DNA of 64,000 bases from Oreohelix idahoensis (GCA_024509875.1 JAMPIV010017774.1:270001-334000), one strand, 5' to 3'. Numbered from the stretch's first letter, positions 1 through 12,229 are shown. Numbers and translations: made by a program. Notes: generated by a model not told the origin, from the letters alone.

Positions 1-2
1 AA

Positions 3-1338
3 CAATGGAAAGACAGTATTATTGTAAAGTTACCGAAGAAAGGTGATCTATCAGACTGTAATAACTGGCGTGGTATATCTCTATTATCAGTACCTGGAAA
101 ATTATTATGTTGCATGATGTTAGAAAGACTTAAATTGCATGCTGACGAAAAGATCAGAGAAGAACAAGCGGGTTTCAGGCCGAAACGATCATGTATTGAT
201 CAAATATTCACACTAAGAACAATTATAGAAGAATCAGTGGAAAGGCAATCGCCACTTATTATCACCTTCGTCGATTTTCAAAAAGCCCTTGATAGTCTAC
301 ACCGCCCATCATTGTGGAAGATACTTACAATCTATGGTTTTCCAACAAAATATGTGAATATAATCAAAGCGCTATATGACAATGCAAGATGTTTGTGTTA
401 GAACAAATAAAGGGAATACAGAATGGTTTACAGTAGAAACAGGGGTGAAACAAGGCTGTATTATGTCACCACTACTTTTTGGAATAGCTATTGATTGGGT
501 TATGAGAAACTATACCCACAATGAACAATTGGGTATAAAATGGACAAATGGAAAATTCCTGGGGGACCTGGATTTCGCAGATGATGTAGCATTCTTAAGT
601 TCAACACCAAGACAATCCCAAGAAGCAATAAATAATTTGTGTCATCTCTCGGTTAAAATTGGTCTCCAAATAAATGCCTCTAAAACTAAAGCTATGAACT
701 TTTCTAACGAGACCTTTGATATCATCTTGAACGGGGAAAAACTACAGAAAGTTGAAAGTTTCAATTATTTAGGCAGTAAAATGACTCAGGATGGTGACAC
801 AACAAGAGAAATCCATACTAGAATTGCTTTGGCAGCTAGCGCCTTCAATAGATTATCTAACATTTGGAAAATTATACATACCAAGCTTCGTCTGTTTAAT
901 TCAAATGTTATCTCAGTGTTAACATACGGCTGTGAGAGTTGGAAAATAACAAAATCATTGGAGAACAAGCTGAATACATTCGAGAACAAATGTCTTAGAA
1001 AACTCATGAACATCAGTTGGAAAGAATTCAAGACTAATCGACAAATAAGAGAAGACTCTAGGCAGAAATATGTCTCCGACTATATAAGGAAAAGACGATG
1101 GTCATATATCGGTCATGTCCTACGAATGCAAAACAACAGAATACCACTACAGGCGCTCACTTGGGTTCCTGAGGGTAAGCGGAAAAAAGGAAGACCAAAA
1201 GAAACACTCAGAAGAACAATAATAAGAGAAGGAAGAACGTTGGGCCTAAATAATGTGCAAGAGCTAAGAGGAGTGGCGTCACAACGAACAACCTGGAGAG
1301 CACTGGTTTCTGCCTTATGCGCCGTGTTTGGCGCTTAA
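3..1338 (+). CDS. Non-LTR retrotransposon (LINE, RTE-like) reverse transcriptase, 5' part outside window
   Basis: This is the reverse transcriptase half of a LINE protein, which would copy element RNA at a nicked target. It is already in RT at the window edge ([14 protein letters not shown]). It continues through [12 protein letters not shown] and VDFQKALDS to the catalytic block FADDVAFLS near 566-600, then [14 protein letters not shown] residues and the usual C-terminal tail ([23 protein letters not shown]), and stops at 1338. The frame changes once near 380-400, where the first frame hits a stop while the second reads on, so this copy is broken by one small indel. The endonuclease half would lie before base 1. 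An RTE-like assignment is inferred from similarity to the other LINEs here. RT identity is certain; the clade is less so. Confidence 0.9.
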
Positions 1339-1344
1339 AGAATT

Positions 1345-2536
<1,192 letters not shown>

Positions 2537-2556
2537 TAGCCCCATCCTTTCCTAGC
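2537..2556 (-). other. Polypurine tract of element 1
   Basis: On the minus strand the purine-rich run AGGAAAGGATGGGGCTA lies directly before the 3' LTR. This is where plus-strand DNA synthesis would start. Element 2 has the same tract at 13829-13848 with an extra G. Confidence 0.75.
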
Positions 2557-2595
2557 TGTGACCTGTCATAGCTGAAGTGTAAACCCCTGCTGTAG

Positions 2596-5139
2596 TTAAT
2601 GCTTTTGCGTCTGTCCTTCCATAGTAATAGGGTGTCGACTTAAAAAATCAGCTCCTACATTGTCTCTTCCCGGAATGTAATTCACGGTAAAGGAATAAGG
2701 CGCAAGAAGCAGACTCCACCTTAACAATCTCGAATTTAACTTTTTAGATGCAGCCAAGAAAGTTAAAGGTTGGTGATCGCTTTGGACAATGAAGTGTGTC
2801 CCATACAGGTAAGGTGAAAATTTGTCGATGGACCAAATTAGAGCCAAACATTCTTTCTCTATGGTCGAGTAGTTCAACTCAGCTGCATTCAGCTTCCTAC
2901 TGGCGTAGGCGACTGGTAAAAGTTCCTCCGGCAGGGCTTTTGATTTCTGCAAGAGAGTTGCACCAATACCTATACTGCTAGCGTCCGTCCTTAATACAAA
3001 TTCCTGTGAGATATCGGGTAGCGTAAGGATTGGTTTGCTGGTGAGTTTTGCTTTTAGCTCCGTGTAAGCTTTTTCACAATCAGCATTCCATTGGATTTTG
3101 TCAGGCTGTCCTTTCTTAGTTAAGTTAGTTAATGGTGCACACAGAGAGTTAAAGTAGGGTATGTACTTCTGATAGAACCCACATAATGACACGAAGGATC
3201 TCACATCTTTCTTCGTTTGAGGTCTGGGTGCCTTCTTTAACTTCTCTATATTCTTTGGGTCAGGAGACATATGACCTGTAGAAATCGTGTGACCTAGGAA
3301 TTCCAACTCCTTACAACCGATATAGCACTTGGTTGGACGTGCAGTCAATCCAGTGGCTCTCAGTCTGTCAAACAACATGGAGAGCGCTACTATATGCTCT
3401 TCAAATGTGTTTGTAGCAACAAGAATGTCATCCATAAAGTTAGTGATATGGGGATTTTGTAGAGGTTCCAACAATTTCCTCATCATTCTTGAAAAGATAC
3501 TGGGAGCATTTTTCAGCCCAAAGGGTAGTACATTAAACTCATAGTGTCCGTCTGATGTACTAAATGCCAGCATTTTCCTAACTTCTGGTTTCACTGGTAT
3601 TTGGTAGTATCCCTTGCTTAGATCTACCTTCGATAAATACCTAGCCTTACTCAGTGTAGAGAGCAGCTGGTTGGTGTCAGGTAATGGGTCCACCTGAGAT
3701 TCTGTGATCGCATTAAGCTTCCGGTAGTCAATACATAACCTGTGTTCACCACTCGGTTTTCTCAATAGCACCACCCTTGAGCTATAGGGAGAGTCTGACT
3801 TCGAGATAATTTTCTCCTTCAACAGATAATCAACTTCCTCCCTTAGTGCTTGGGCTTTCGCATAAGGTATAGGGTATGTTCTCATGCATACTGGTGTAGG
3901 GTCTGTAACCTTCATGTCGTACTCTAACAGATTCGTACGACCTGGCTTATCTGTGAGCACATCAGCATGGGTTTCCAACACTTTCTGAACCCTCTTCTTC
4001 TGCTCCGGAGTTAAATGTTCACTAATATTTACTTGAACATAATCCTCTGTAGTTGTGAGTGGATACTCCATAGAGTGAAGTGGTTCACCGTGCATTTCTG
4101 TTGCTATGGCTAGGGTCATGATATGTGCAACTTCTGATAATTCCTTGTCATAGTATTTTTTAAGAAGATTGACATGATATACCTTCTCCTTTCCTTTCTT
4201 GGCAATCTTATAATTGGTCCTGGAAAGTTTTTCCAGTATGACATAGGGTCCCTGCCATCCAATCTGCAATTTATTATTGCTGCTTGGCAACAGTAATAAC
4301 ACCTTTTCACCCACCTCCAGTTCCCTATCCTTTGCTTTTTTGTTGTAGTAGGCAGCATGCTTCCTCCTGGCCTGTCTTAAGTTATCATTGGCCAGTTTCC
4401 AACCTACTTTCAATCGAGATGTCAACTCGTTGACGTACTGGTATGAGGAAGTCACTGTTTCCTCTGCCTTTTCATCAGTCCACGTCCGCAGCAATGCTTC
4501 CAGTGGACCTTTTATTGGTCTTCCAAACAACAATGTAGCTGGAGCCAATCCAGTTGAATTGTGGGGTACTTCCCTATATGCAAATAGTGCAGCGGGTAAG
4601 TATGTATCCCAAGTATCAGGTTTTTCACTCGCCAACTTTCTAAGGATTGAAATTAGCGTACCATTGAACCGCTCTACTTGACCGTTCCCTTGGGCATGGT
4701 AGGGACTACAATGATAGTGCCTGGCTTGAAATATCCTGAATACTTCTTGTGTTAGCTTTCCCTTAAACTGAGACCCATTGTCAGTCAATATCTGATGCGG
4801 GAAACCTAATCGGGTAAATATTGTCAACAGGGCCTCTGCCACGTGCTTTGAATCTATAGCTGACATAGCCACTGCTTCTCCCCACATAGAGCAAGTATCA
4901 ACCAAGGTTAAGATGTAAGCATTTCTCTTCTTGGTCCTAGTGAGGGGTCCAACAATATCTACTGCAACACGTTCAAAAGGGGTTCCCATAATAGGCATTT
5001 CTCCCAGTGTTGCTGGTGCAGTCCTATGCTTAGGAGCTACTCTTTGGCATTCTGGACAGGATCTTACATATCTTTTTATGTCCTCTGTAATTCCTGGCCA
5101 AAAGTAGTGACAGGCTATCCTTTGTCCAGTGGCCCTATT
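2596..5139 (-). CDS. pol: Element 1 integrase core, reverse transcriptase and RNase H
   Basis: A long open frame (from 4998 by its first ATG; homology runs back to about 5139). Order: the second half of the integrase zinc finger (CPEC); the integrase core with D in VDIVGPL and LTDNGSQF and E in GQVERFNGTL; a GPY-type C-terminal module (GWQGPYVI, YHVNLLKKYY); then RT with CIDYRKLNAI, DLSKGYYQIPV, LPFGLKNAPS and the catalytic box FMDDIL (first residue F rather than Y); then RNase H with LRTDASSIGIGA, TIEKECLALIWS and QSDHQPL; ending GADFLSRHP. All catalytic residues I can check are present. The only lesion in reach is the frameshift at about 5139 that severs the zinc finger. Integrase before RT is the unusual point. 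Confidence 0.95.
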   Translation of the reverse strand, partial: NRATGQRIACHYFWPGITEDIKRYVRSCPECQRVAPKHRTAPATLGEMPIMGTPFERVAVDIVGPLTRTKKRNAYILTLVDTCSMWGEAVAMSAIDSKHVAEALLTIFTRLGFPHQILTDNGSQFKGKLTQEVFRIFQARHYHCSPYHAQGNGQVERFNGTLISILRKLASEKPDTWDTYLPAALFAYREVPHNSTGLAPATLLFGRPIKGPLEALLRTWTDEKAEETVTSSYQYVNELTSRLKVGWKLANDNLRQARRKHAAYYNKKAKDRELEVGEKVLLLLPSSNNKLQIGWQGPYVILEKLSRTNYKIAKKGKEKVYHVNLLKKYYDKELSEVAHIMTLAIATEMHGEPLHSMEYPLTTTEDYVQVNISEHLTPEQKKRVQKVLETHADVLTDKPGRTNLLEYDMKVTDPTPVCMRTYPIPYAKAQALREEVDYLLKEKIISKSDSPYSSRVVLLRKPSGEHRLCIDYRKLNAITESQVDPLPDTNQLLSTLSKARYLSKVDLSKGYYQIPVKPEVRKMLAFSTSDGHYEFNVLPFGLKNAPSIFSRMMRKLLEPLQNPHITNFMDDILVATNTFEEHIVALSMLFDRLRATGLTARPTKCYIGCKELEFLGHTISTGHMSPDPKNIEKLKKAPRPQTKKDVRSFVSLCGFYQKYIPYFNSLCAPLTNLTKKGQPDKIQWNADCEKAYTELKAKLTSKPILTLPDISQEFVLRTDASSIGIGATLLQKSKALPEELLPVAYASRKLNAAELNYSTIEKECLALIWSIDKFSPYLYGTHFIVQSDHQPLTFLAASKKLNSRLLRWSLLLAPYSFTVNYIPGRDNVGADFLSRHPITMEGQTQKH

Positions 5140-5861
5140 CCCATATGTCCACTGAAGGGTATAGCATGTCCTAGCATCATAACCTTCTCCCTGTAAGATT
5201 TTGGCACTACAAGCTGTCCATGCCCTTTAGGTCCTGTTCCAGCTTTTCTGTATAGTAGGCCATTCTTTATATACAAGTCTCCTTTCTCTGGAGGGTTATG
5301 TGCTTTAGGCAATTTGCCAAAACAAGGCTTCAATAAGCTATCTGCTGCTTGAGCCTTTTTCATCTCTTCTGGATAAGTATTGATAGGATTCTCCTCCATT
5401 TTCCTGGAGCTTTCCCTGGTCTGGACTGTTGCCATAACTACAGGTTTTATAGGTTCTCCAAGGAAAACATACCTACACCCCAAAATTAAAGGGTAAATAG
5501 GGTCGTCCATCACTGCTGCTTTGATTTCTCCTTCCACGTAGCGAGATCTTATGTTGATTAGAGCTATGGGTAGTGTCATGGTTCTTGCTCCCTTGATCGG
5601 TCCTCTGATTTCCACTGTTTCTGTGGTTATCTGGTCAGGACTCACTAGAGAAGAGCACACAACTGAATCAAAGTCCAAACCTGTGTCATATAAACACAGT
5701 ACTTGAGTGCCATTCACGGTCACTTCCTCACAGACAGGGGGATGATGGGAGTCTTTCTGACTTACTGCCATTTCCTTCCTTCCCTGATTCCCTGTTGTAA
5801 GACATGCAGCATGATGAGGAGGATTCTTCCTTCTGCAGTCCGCAGTATTGTGGTTACTCAT
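5115..5861 (-). CDS. pol: Element 1 protease and integrase zinc-finger start
   Basis: Begins at the end of the Gag zinc knuckle (MSNHNTADC) and continues into an aspartic protease: CLYDTGLDFDSVV carries a D-T-G active site, and LILGCRYVFLG is the flap/ILG-like region. A linker leads to PKAHNPPEKGDLYIKNGLLY and the first half of an HHCC finger (HAIPFSGH). A missing base near 5139 throws the frame into a stop (GIGPLDKG). The finger's cysteines lie in the next frame. In element 2 the same region is one continuous frame with gag, so a single polyprotein is the ancestral state. The protease is only about 70 percent like that of element 2, far less than the flanking domains. Confidence 0.9.
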   Translation of the reverse strand: MSNHNTADCRRKNPPHHAACLTTGNQGRKEMAVSQKDSHHPPVCEEVTVNGTQVLCLYDTGLDFDSVVCSSLVSPDQITTETVEIRGPIKGARTMTLPIALINIRSRYVEGEIKAAVMDDPIYPLILGCRYVFLGEPIKPVVMATVQTRESSRKMEENPINTYPEEMKKAQAADSLLKPCFGKLPKAHNPPEKGDLYIKNGLLYRKAGTGPKGHGQLVVPKSYREKVMMLGHAIPFSGHMGIGPLDKG

Positions 5862-6376
5862 TAGACAAGTTTTACACCATTTCCTTCCTTCCGGTAAGGT
5901 GTCTTATCCGATCTTAGAGGGTTTTTGTCCTTTAGGTCAAATCTTTGTTTGTTCCTTGTGGTATGGTCCTTTTGTTCATATTTGGTATAGTTTTGTGATG
6001 ATTTGAAGTTTTCACCCTGCTTCTTCTTATTTCCTAATAATTCTGCGTGAGCTGCTTGATATCTCTCAGCAACAGTTACAATATCTTCCAATCTCTCTGC
6101 TCCTTGTTCCATGATAAACTTCCTCATTTCTTGAGGTATGGACTCTTTCACTTGCTCCATCATTACCATTTCTTTCAGATCCAGACACTTTCCTAAACTA
6201 CTCCATTTTTCCAAATAGGTTTCCAATCTAGCAGAGAATTGGTGATAGTTTTCTCCTGGAAGAAGTTTAGCTGTTCGGAATTTCTTTCTATATGATTCTG
6301 AGTTCTTTTCATATCTCACAAGCAGTGCCTGTTTCAGGATTTCATAATCTTCCTGGTCATCTCTTGAGAGCTTCAA
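5861..6376 (-). CDS. gag: Element 1 Gag, middle part (capsid-like)
   Basis: Continues Gag after an in-frame TAG at about 6374-6376 where element 2 has a tyrosine codon. It contains a retrotransposon Gag/SCAN-like helical core (YEILKQALLVRYEKN, YHQFSARLETYLEKW, QVKESIPQEMRKF) and a basic stretch before the knuckle. One base is missing near 5880, so the frame ends RKEGNGVKLV instead of running into the CCHC knuckle. Confidence 0.88.
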   Translation of the reverse strand: MKLSRDDQEDYEILKQALLVRYEKNSESYRKKFRTAKLLPGENYHQFSARLETYLEKWSSLGKCLDLKEMVMMEQVKESIPQEMRKFIMEQGAERLEDIVTVAERYQAAHAELLGNKKKQGENFKSSQNYTKYEQKDHTTRNKQRFDLKDKNPLRSDKTPYRKEGNGVKLV

Positions 6377-6970
6377 CTATTCATCGTAGGCAACACCTCT
6401 CAATCCCTGAGATAGTTTAAGACTCCACTTTTCTTTCACTAAGTCATAGGTAGTGGCAAGTCTTTCGTATCTATCCAGGTACGATTCAATGGCGTCTTCT
6501 TTCTCAACAAATGGGTCCAGATGAAAATTCATGGCCCCACTTGAGGTGCTCTGGCTGGAGCTATTCTCAGATTGAGGTGAGCTACCACCATTATTGCCAG
6601 CATTTGCTTGAATTTCAAGCTCTTTTAATCTCAACTGATGGTCTCTCTCTGCTTGTAATTTCCTTTCCTCATTTTCAGCTTCCCATTTCTTGGCTTCAAT
6701 TTCTAATCTTTTGTTTTCTCTCTCAGCTTCCAGTCTTTTGGCTTCTCTTTCAGCTTCTGCTTGCAACCGCCTTTCTTCAGCCTCTAATTTCTTTGCTTCT
6801 CTATCAGCCTCTAATTTCTTTGCTTCAGTCTCTAATTGCAACTTTCTTTCTTCCCTATCCATGTGTTTGTCCACTTCTGTTGTGATATACTGAGTGAGAG
6901 CATCACCTGTCATGTTTAATTCCTTACCCATCTGCATGATCGCAGTTCTGAACTTCACTAGATCAGCCAT
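6377..6970 (-). CDS. gag: Element 1 Gag, N-terminal coiled coil
   Basis: Starts MADLVKFRTAIMQMG just downstream of the primer site and LTR, so the start is well placed. Residues about 35-120 are a charged heptad-like repeat (KKLEADREAKKLEAEERR) predicted to form a long coiled coil. A serine/asparagine linker and the start of the capsid-like domain (DAIESYLDRYERLA) follow. A premature TAG ends it after GVAYDE. The near-identical Gag of element 2 reads through at this point. Confidence 0.9.
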   Translation of the reverse strand: MADLVKFRTAIMQMGKELNMTGDALTQYITTEVDKHMDREERKLQLETEAKKLEADREAKKLEAEERRLQAEAEREAKRLEAERENKRLEIEAKKWEAENEERKLQAERDHQLRLKELEIQANAGNNGGSSPQSENSSSQSTSSGAMNFHLDPFVEKEDAIESYLDRYERLATTYDLVKEKWSLKLSQGLRGVAYDE

Positions 6971-7231
6971 GGCGTTACTTAGAGAGGGTATGTAAATTTA
7001 CTATATCAAATATTATAATTAAACTTAATTAATTTAATTGAACAAAAAATTTGTGTGCAACTTTGTGAGCATTATCTATTTACTGAGTACTAAATGGTAC
7101 TCCTCCTAAGAAAACAATAAAAAAATCCTATTATAGAATTTCTCAAAAAAAATTTTCTTATGTTATCTATGGGTGGCACAAGATAGAGTGTAGATAGATG
7201 AATAGACTAAGTAGGCTCAAGATATACAGAA

Positions 7232-7254
7232 ATATCCCAGGAACGAGCCCCCAG
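7232..7254 (-). other. Primer-binding site, tRNA-Pro type (element 1)
   Basis: Directly inside the 5' LTR on the minus strand is TGGGGGCTCGTTCC, complementary to the 3' end of tRNA-Pro, as in many retroelements. Element 2 has the same site at 17818-17840. Confidence 0.75.
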
Positions 7255-8511
7255 TGTGGCGTGAGGTTTTATTTGGCTGTAGGATCAGTATAGTACTGAA
7301 AATTACAGAAATAGAATTTCTGCAGAAAATGGTGAAGTCCAAGTGTCTGAGAGAACTACTGGTATCACAAATTAGTTACGGCTGTGAATGTTCTGATCTC
7401 GAAACAATAGTAGAGAGGAGACCGACATAAAGTGCCACCTCTGCTGTGTAACTAACTGTGATACTAATAAACAAGGAAACAGCTTTTACTTAACAAAGAT
7501 AAAATTGACAAGTCGTTCAAATACAATTTCCTTATTATTTATTTAGTATATACACTATCTACTCTTGTGCTGAAGGGTGAATGTTGAAAAATGGAATGTA
7601 ATGGATTTGTAAGCTTACAAATGATTCACACACACACATAAATATAAATATAAATATAAATATATATATATATATAACAAGTTTTCCAATTATAGGAAAC
7701 AAATTTATATCAGCTGTACTGTTAATCACTTATAGTAAATGTATCAGCTGTACTGTTAATTAAGTATATAAAATTTATCAGCTATGCTGTTATTATTGTC
7801 TCTTGCTACGCTAATTCACTTTCTCGTCACTGACACTAGCTTTTGCTCACAATGCTGACAGAAATAGTACTAATGTGTACTCATCTCTTAGAAGTTCTTG
7901 GTTTGGTTGACACAAAACCGGCTGAAGATCGTTCCTTTAGCCCACCCAAGACTGAGGGGGACTAAAGATGTAGATTCAGTGCAATCTCTATGCTCCTGCG
8001 GAGTTCCAGGCAGCTGGACTGGCGACCCACGATCTCAGTTTTTATGACACGAATAAAACCCTCCAAGATTTAAACAGGCCAGTTTTTGACTCGACTTAGC
8101 GAAGCAGGCTGCAGGTCGATGCCCTCAGGTAAGCAATAAATCAAGGGTGACAGCTTCTCTCCTCTTCAGTCGGTCGGTATCTCTGGCTTCGTGTTCGGTA
8201 TTGCGTGCCTTTGCATACAATCTCGCCCAATTATATAGGTAGGTGAATGCTTAAGCAAAGCTTTTGGTTGGTTCCTGGATGAGCAAGCTGATTGGTTTCC
8301 TCCGGTTTAGTCTTTTGCTCGTACAGCCTAATTTTATTCAGTTTTTCTCCACCATCTTGCGTGAACAAGATGGCCGCGGGCTTAAGTTTTTTTTTTCTGG
8401 CGTAACTTCAGGTAATTTATTCCGGCTCAGCAACTGTGCGTTGATTGGCTGGGCTCTCGACACAGGGATTTAACAAAGTAGTGGGGTTACACACAACTCA
8501 TTTTCACGACA
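7255..8511 (-). repeat. Complete 5' LTR of element 1
   Basis: 1257 bases from TGTGGCGTGAGG to TTTTCACGACA (plus-strand reading), TG...CA bounded. Includes a short TAAATA/TA tract at 7638-7677. It interrupts a LINE relic whose remainder starts at 8512. Confidence 0.92.
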
Positions 8512-9060
8512 CTGATAAGCTGATCTATTGTACTTTTGTTTTTCCAGAAACCTGATTGGGTTGTGCTGTATAACGGTTTCCCTCCACATGAACGTTTTTG
8601 TTTGTCATATGGAATGTTAGTTAGTTGGTTACCACTATCTCCTTTGTTTATTTCCCTGTTGAATGTCAGTTCTATTGGTCTGAAAGTTATAAAGTCACGT
8701 GTCTCCTTACCTGGTTTTAGTATTGCTAAAACTGCCATGTCTTGGGTATTTTTTCTGTTTTATATTTCGTGTTGTATTGAGAAATAAATATTTTTATGCT
8801 ATTTGTTTTGGTACCTTGTTTTAAATTTCATAGTTTAGGATGTCTTGTCCTGAGGTAGAGTTTGACTTCTCACTGCTAACTTTTTTTAACTCCTCAACTG
8901 AAATATCAGAGTTTAGATCTGACATCTCCCATACGTTTTTTCAGCATCTGTCTTTTAAAAACTCTATTAAGAATTTCTTTTATTTATTTCTTCATGTCCT
9001 AGGCTTTTTGTTGCACTTATATTAAAGAAATTACCTGGTTAGGATATCAGCTTTTTGCTT
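8512..9060 (-). pseudogene. LINE reverse transcriptase relic, split by element 1
   Basis: The minus strand reads SDISVEELKKV, then NSTSGQDILNYEI, a stop-broken linker, MAVLAILKPGKETRD, FRPIELT and QSGFWKNKSTIDQL. These are the N-terminal RT blocks of a Jockey/CR1-type LINE (ILKPGKDP and YRPISL equivalents). It has several stops and ends exactly at the LTR boundary. The rest of RT would lie on the far side of element 1 and is not visible in this window. Confidence 0.75.
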
Positions 9061-11447
9061 GTTTGATTCTGCTCGTTCCGGTATTTTTATTGTTGGCATT
9101 ATAACTCGTTAATTTTTTCTTCAGTTGATTTTGTTTTTGCTTTTCTCGGACGCCTGTATTGTATATATCATAACACATTACCCGCTAACACGTAAGAAAT
9201 ACAAACACCAAAGAAAACCATTAAAAGAATAATACATACAAGCATAAACTCTCAATCACCATCACTAGAAACCACTGACAACGGACCTCCCCGAAGACCT
9301 ACCAGGGTAATTCAAATTTTATATTGTAAAAAAAGCAAGCATATAATGGTTCAATGATATAATAATGAAGACTAAGGGCAAACAAATACAATTAAAAAAA
9401 TAACATTCATTCACCATGACAATTCACCGCAGAAAAAATATGTTAATAATATTAAACTTAAAAAGAATCAATAAGTAGAAAAAAGATATATAATAAATAA
9501 CTTTAATTACTGTAAATAAAACCTTGAAATATACAGGAAACCAAACTAAAACAAGTAATATGCCCCTCAAAAACTGAAGTGTAAAGTTAGATATAATAAA
9601 ACACAAATGACAAACAACAAACAGACTAGCAAACAAGATTTGAAGTGGAATAAACAAAAGTAAAAGCAACAGATAAAGTATGTTGCATGTAATAAAGCAC
9701 ACTATAAATCCAAATTAAAATCCACACGAGGCTGTACTGAGTCTTCCGTGCACGAGAAATAACTAATATTTCTTGACTTGCATCAAGACTACCAACATTG
9801 CCTTATTGCAGGTCTGTTGAGTAGCTATAAGTTGCGATATTGCTGCTGAATGCAATAATTGGCTACAGTAAACCCATCTGCTGTTCCTGTCATCACCTGT
9901 GTTTTTCATCCATGTTTATTGTTACGACGGAGTATAACAGAGTGAGAGGGTCACGGGGACGACATCACGTCACAGCCAGTTAACGATAATCACGCCTCAT
10001 GTCTACCCATATTAACAGGACGCACCATAAAGATATTATCATAATCGCACCAATATCACGCCACGTCAACAACTACTACACGTCACCAGGCCCTAGGAGA
10101 GATCACTTTTTCTTTGTCGAGCGCTACTAATTTCGTGAAAGAATAAAAATAAAAAAAACCAAAAAAAAAAAAACAAACATAGTATTTGTTTTATATAACA
10201 CCCACGCCGCGCAAGTTGCACACCGTATGTTGCGCACTTTTTTTCTGGCGCGAGTTACTATCTTGAGTGAGACCGACCGACGTAACATACATCGGTAATT
10301 ATGTTAGTTGGTGGGATTTTCTCTGAACAGACAAAGAAAGAATATTACAACTAATGCACGCACAAGCATGTCGTACAAGGCGACGTTTTGAATGAGACTG
10401 GCAAATTTATAATATAAAACAGTTTGCCATGGAAACCAACGATGCAAGTACACGTGACTGCTTGAAGAAGGCTTTCTGTGAGAGGATCAGCGCATTTGTG
10501 GATCCATGCTTTGTACGGGGCGTAAATGAAAGCGAATGAATGAATGGTGAAGAATTAATTTAAAGGCACCGTCGCTTCCACATCTTCTATGAATAATTTT
10601 TTAACTAAATTTGGGAAAATTATGAACAACTATTCTGTCGACGATTCTCTGACCAAGTACAACACACACACATGTATGTGACCTTTTCAAGCCATGTTTT
10701 TATACAACCACACGTTTCTCTTCATTAAGCACAACTAGCCACAAAATGACGCAAATCACATGCAAATATTCTTAGCCGAGTCTCAATGCTACGCTTTTAA
10801 ATGAACCCAACTTTCATACACAAATGTCCCATCTAAATGTCAAAGCTAAATGTCATATATGCATGCTATGCAACGTTTTCATGCGACTGGAATCTTGGGA
10901 AACCATGGATACGCCTTCTTAATGACAGTTTAGATAATCATTACCCAACCACTAAATCGGAAATTTCGCTTGCTAGGCATTCGTTGTATTTTGCGTTACG
11001 ATAATTTCATGAAGACGATGTGTTTCAAAATGTCAGAGTAGGGAATTTTTATATCTTATTTTTTTTTTTAACTTGGAGGAAGAGGAAACTAAATTGAAGA
11101 GACATTTGTTTTCCTGAATAGAAGAAAGTTAACTATTAACTTGCCCGCTATTAAAAACTACAAAACAAAATACTATATTTTCACGACGATAATTGTTAAG
11201 ATAACTTTTATTGTTCGTTTTATTTTTTATCTTGAAGGGTAACTAACAAACGAAGAGAATGTTTTCCAGAATAATAGAAAGTTCACCGTGAACCTCTCAC
11301 TCTCTTAGAAAAACAAGGTAATATTTTCATAAAGAAGACACATTATAAAATCACATAGCAAGGTATTTCTATTCACATTTGTTTTTAAAGTTGGTAAATG
11401 AACTTCTCGGTGCCTTAACAGTTACTGAAACACATTCTCTTTAAATA
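9061..11447. other. No recognisable gene
   Basis: AT-rich sequence with short low-complexity runs (A-rich at 10140-10180, T-rich at 11060). The longest frames are short, start anywhere and resemble no family I know. I see no splice-flanked exon, RNA gene or mobile-element terminus here. Confidence 0.5.
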
Positions 11448-11790
11448 CCTTATGTACTTACTTAGTTGCTCCTCATCTACCTTAAGGTGTAGAGGAGAGA
11501 GAGAGAGAGAGAGAGCGCGCCTTGCTATCCTATCGGCTCTCTTCCCTTTAGGCAGTTCTAGTCCTCCGTCCTTCTCTCATATTATCCTCTTAGCGAACTC
11601 TGGGTCGTTCTGGAGGTCTGGATCCTTAGCTCATGGTTTCCTATGTTTGTCGTGATAGCCAGTCTTCTCCCATTCTGCAGATATGACAAAACCATCTCTA
11701 CTGGGAGTGTTCCACTCGGGTCTGGAGGGGATGGGTTTGTAGTCTATGACATATCGCCAACTATCTTTTGTACCTTCTAAACCTCTGTCA
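11448..11790 (-). pseudogene. LINE 3' tail relic (TAAG-tailed family)
   Basis: Homologous along its length to 24166-24545, which encodes a clear LINE C-terminus (WFGHVCRM, GRPRVRWED). This copy has lost its frame and carries a GA-repeat expansion (11493-11517). The minus-strand end runs into AAGTAAGT, the tail type of the family. Confidence 0.75.
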
Positions 11791-12059
11791 GAGATCAATG
11801 ATTTTGTACCTTATTTTCTCCTCTATCACTAAACACATACATGTTGTCTTGTATAGTCACGTGATTTGAAGCACAGAAATTAGTGAATAGTTCTCCATTT
11901 TGTTCATTGAGTAATACCAAGAAATACATTAAGGAGCACAATGGGCTAATCACCTGTTTGCCAAGTCACTTCGATTACATGTCCTGCCTATAGGCCTTGT
12001 GCACTTGGGTCCCCTCTACACCTCGTTTCACGGGGTAGAAGAGGTTCCGATTATGAGAT

Positions 12060-12205
12060 GAGATGAGAACGAGACACGCATGAACGGATCGAGAAAGGCC
12101 ATGGAAAGAACTTGAGTTGACGGCACGGGACACGAAGACCTGGCATACGTTTGTTGAGGGACTATGCACCTTTGTAACCCAAAGAGTGATGATAATGATG
12201 ATCAC
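12060..12205 (+). pseudogene. LINE C-terminal fragment
   Basis: The plus strand encodes WKELELTARDTKTWHTFVEG, matching the end of the LINE fragment at 42085-42600 (WKELERM, RKTWRVFVEGLC). A GATGATAATGATG run follows. This is a 5'-truncated remnant of roughly 150 bases. Confidence 0.65.
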
Positions 12206-12229
12206 TAAGTGCAATCAGTACATTTAAGG

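Noticed and set aside
6511..6885. Plus-strand 124-residue frame (and 17094-17462)
   Set aside because: Antisense of the Gag coiled-coil repeat; low-complexity leucine/phenylalanine text with no family.
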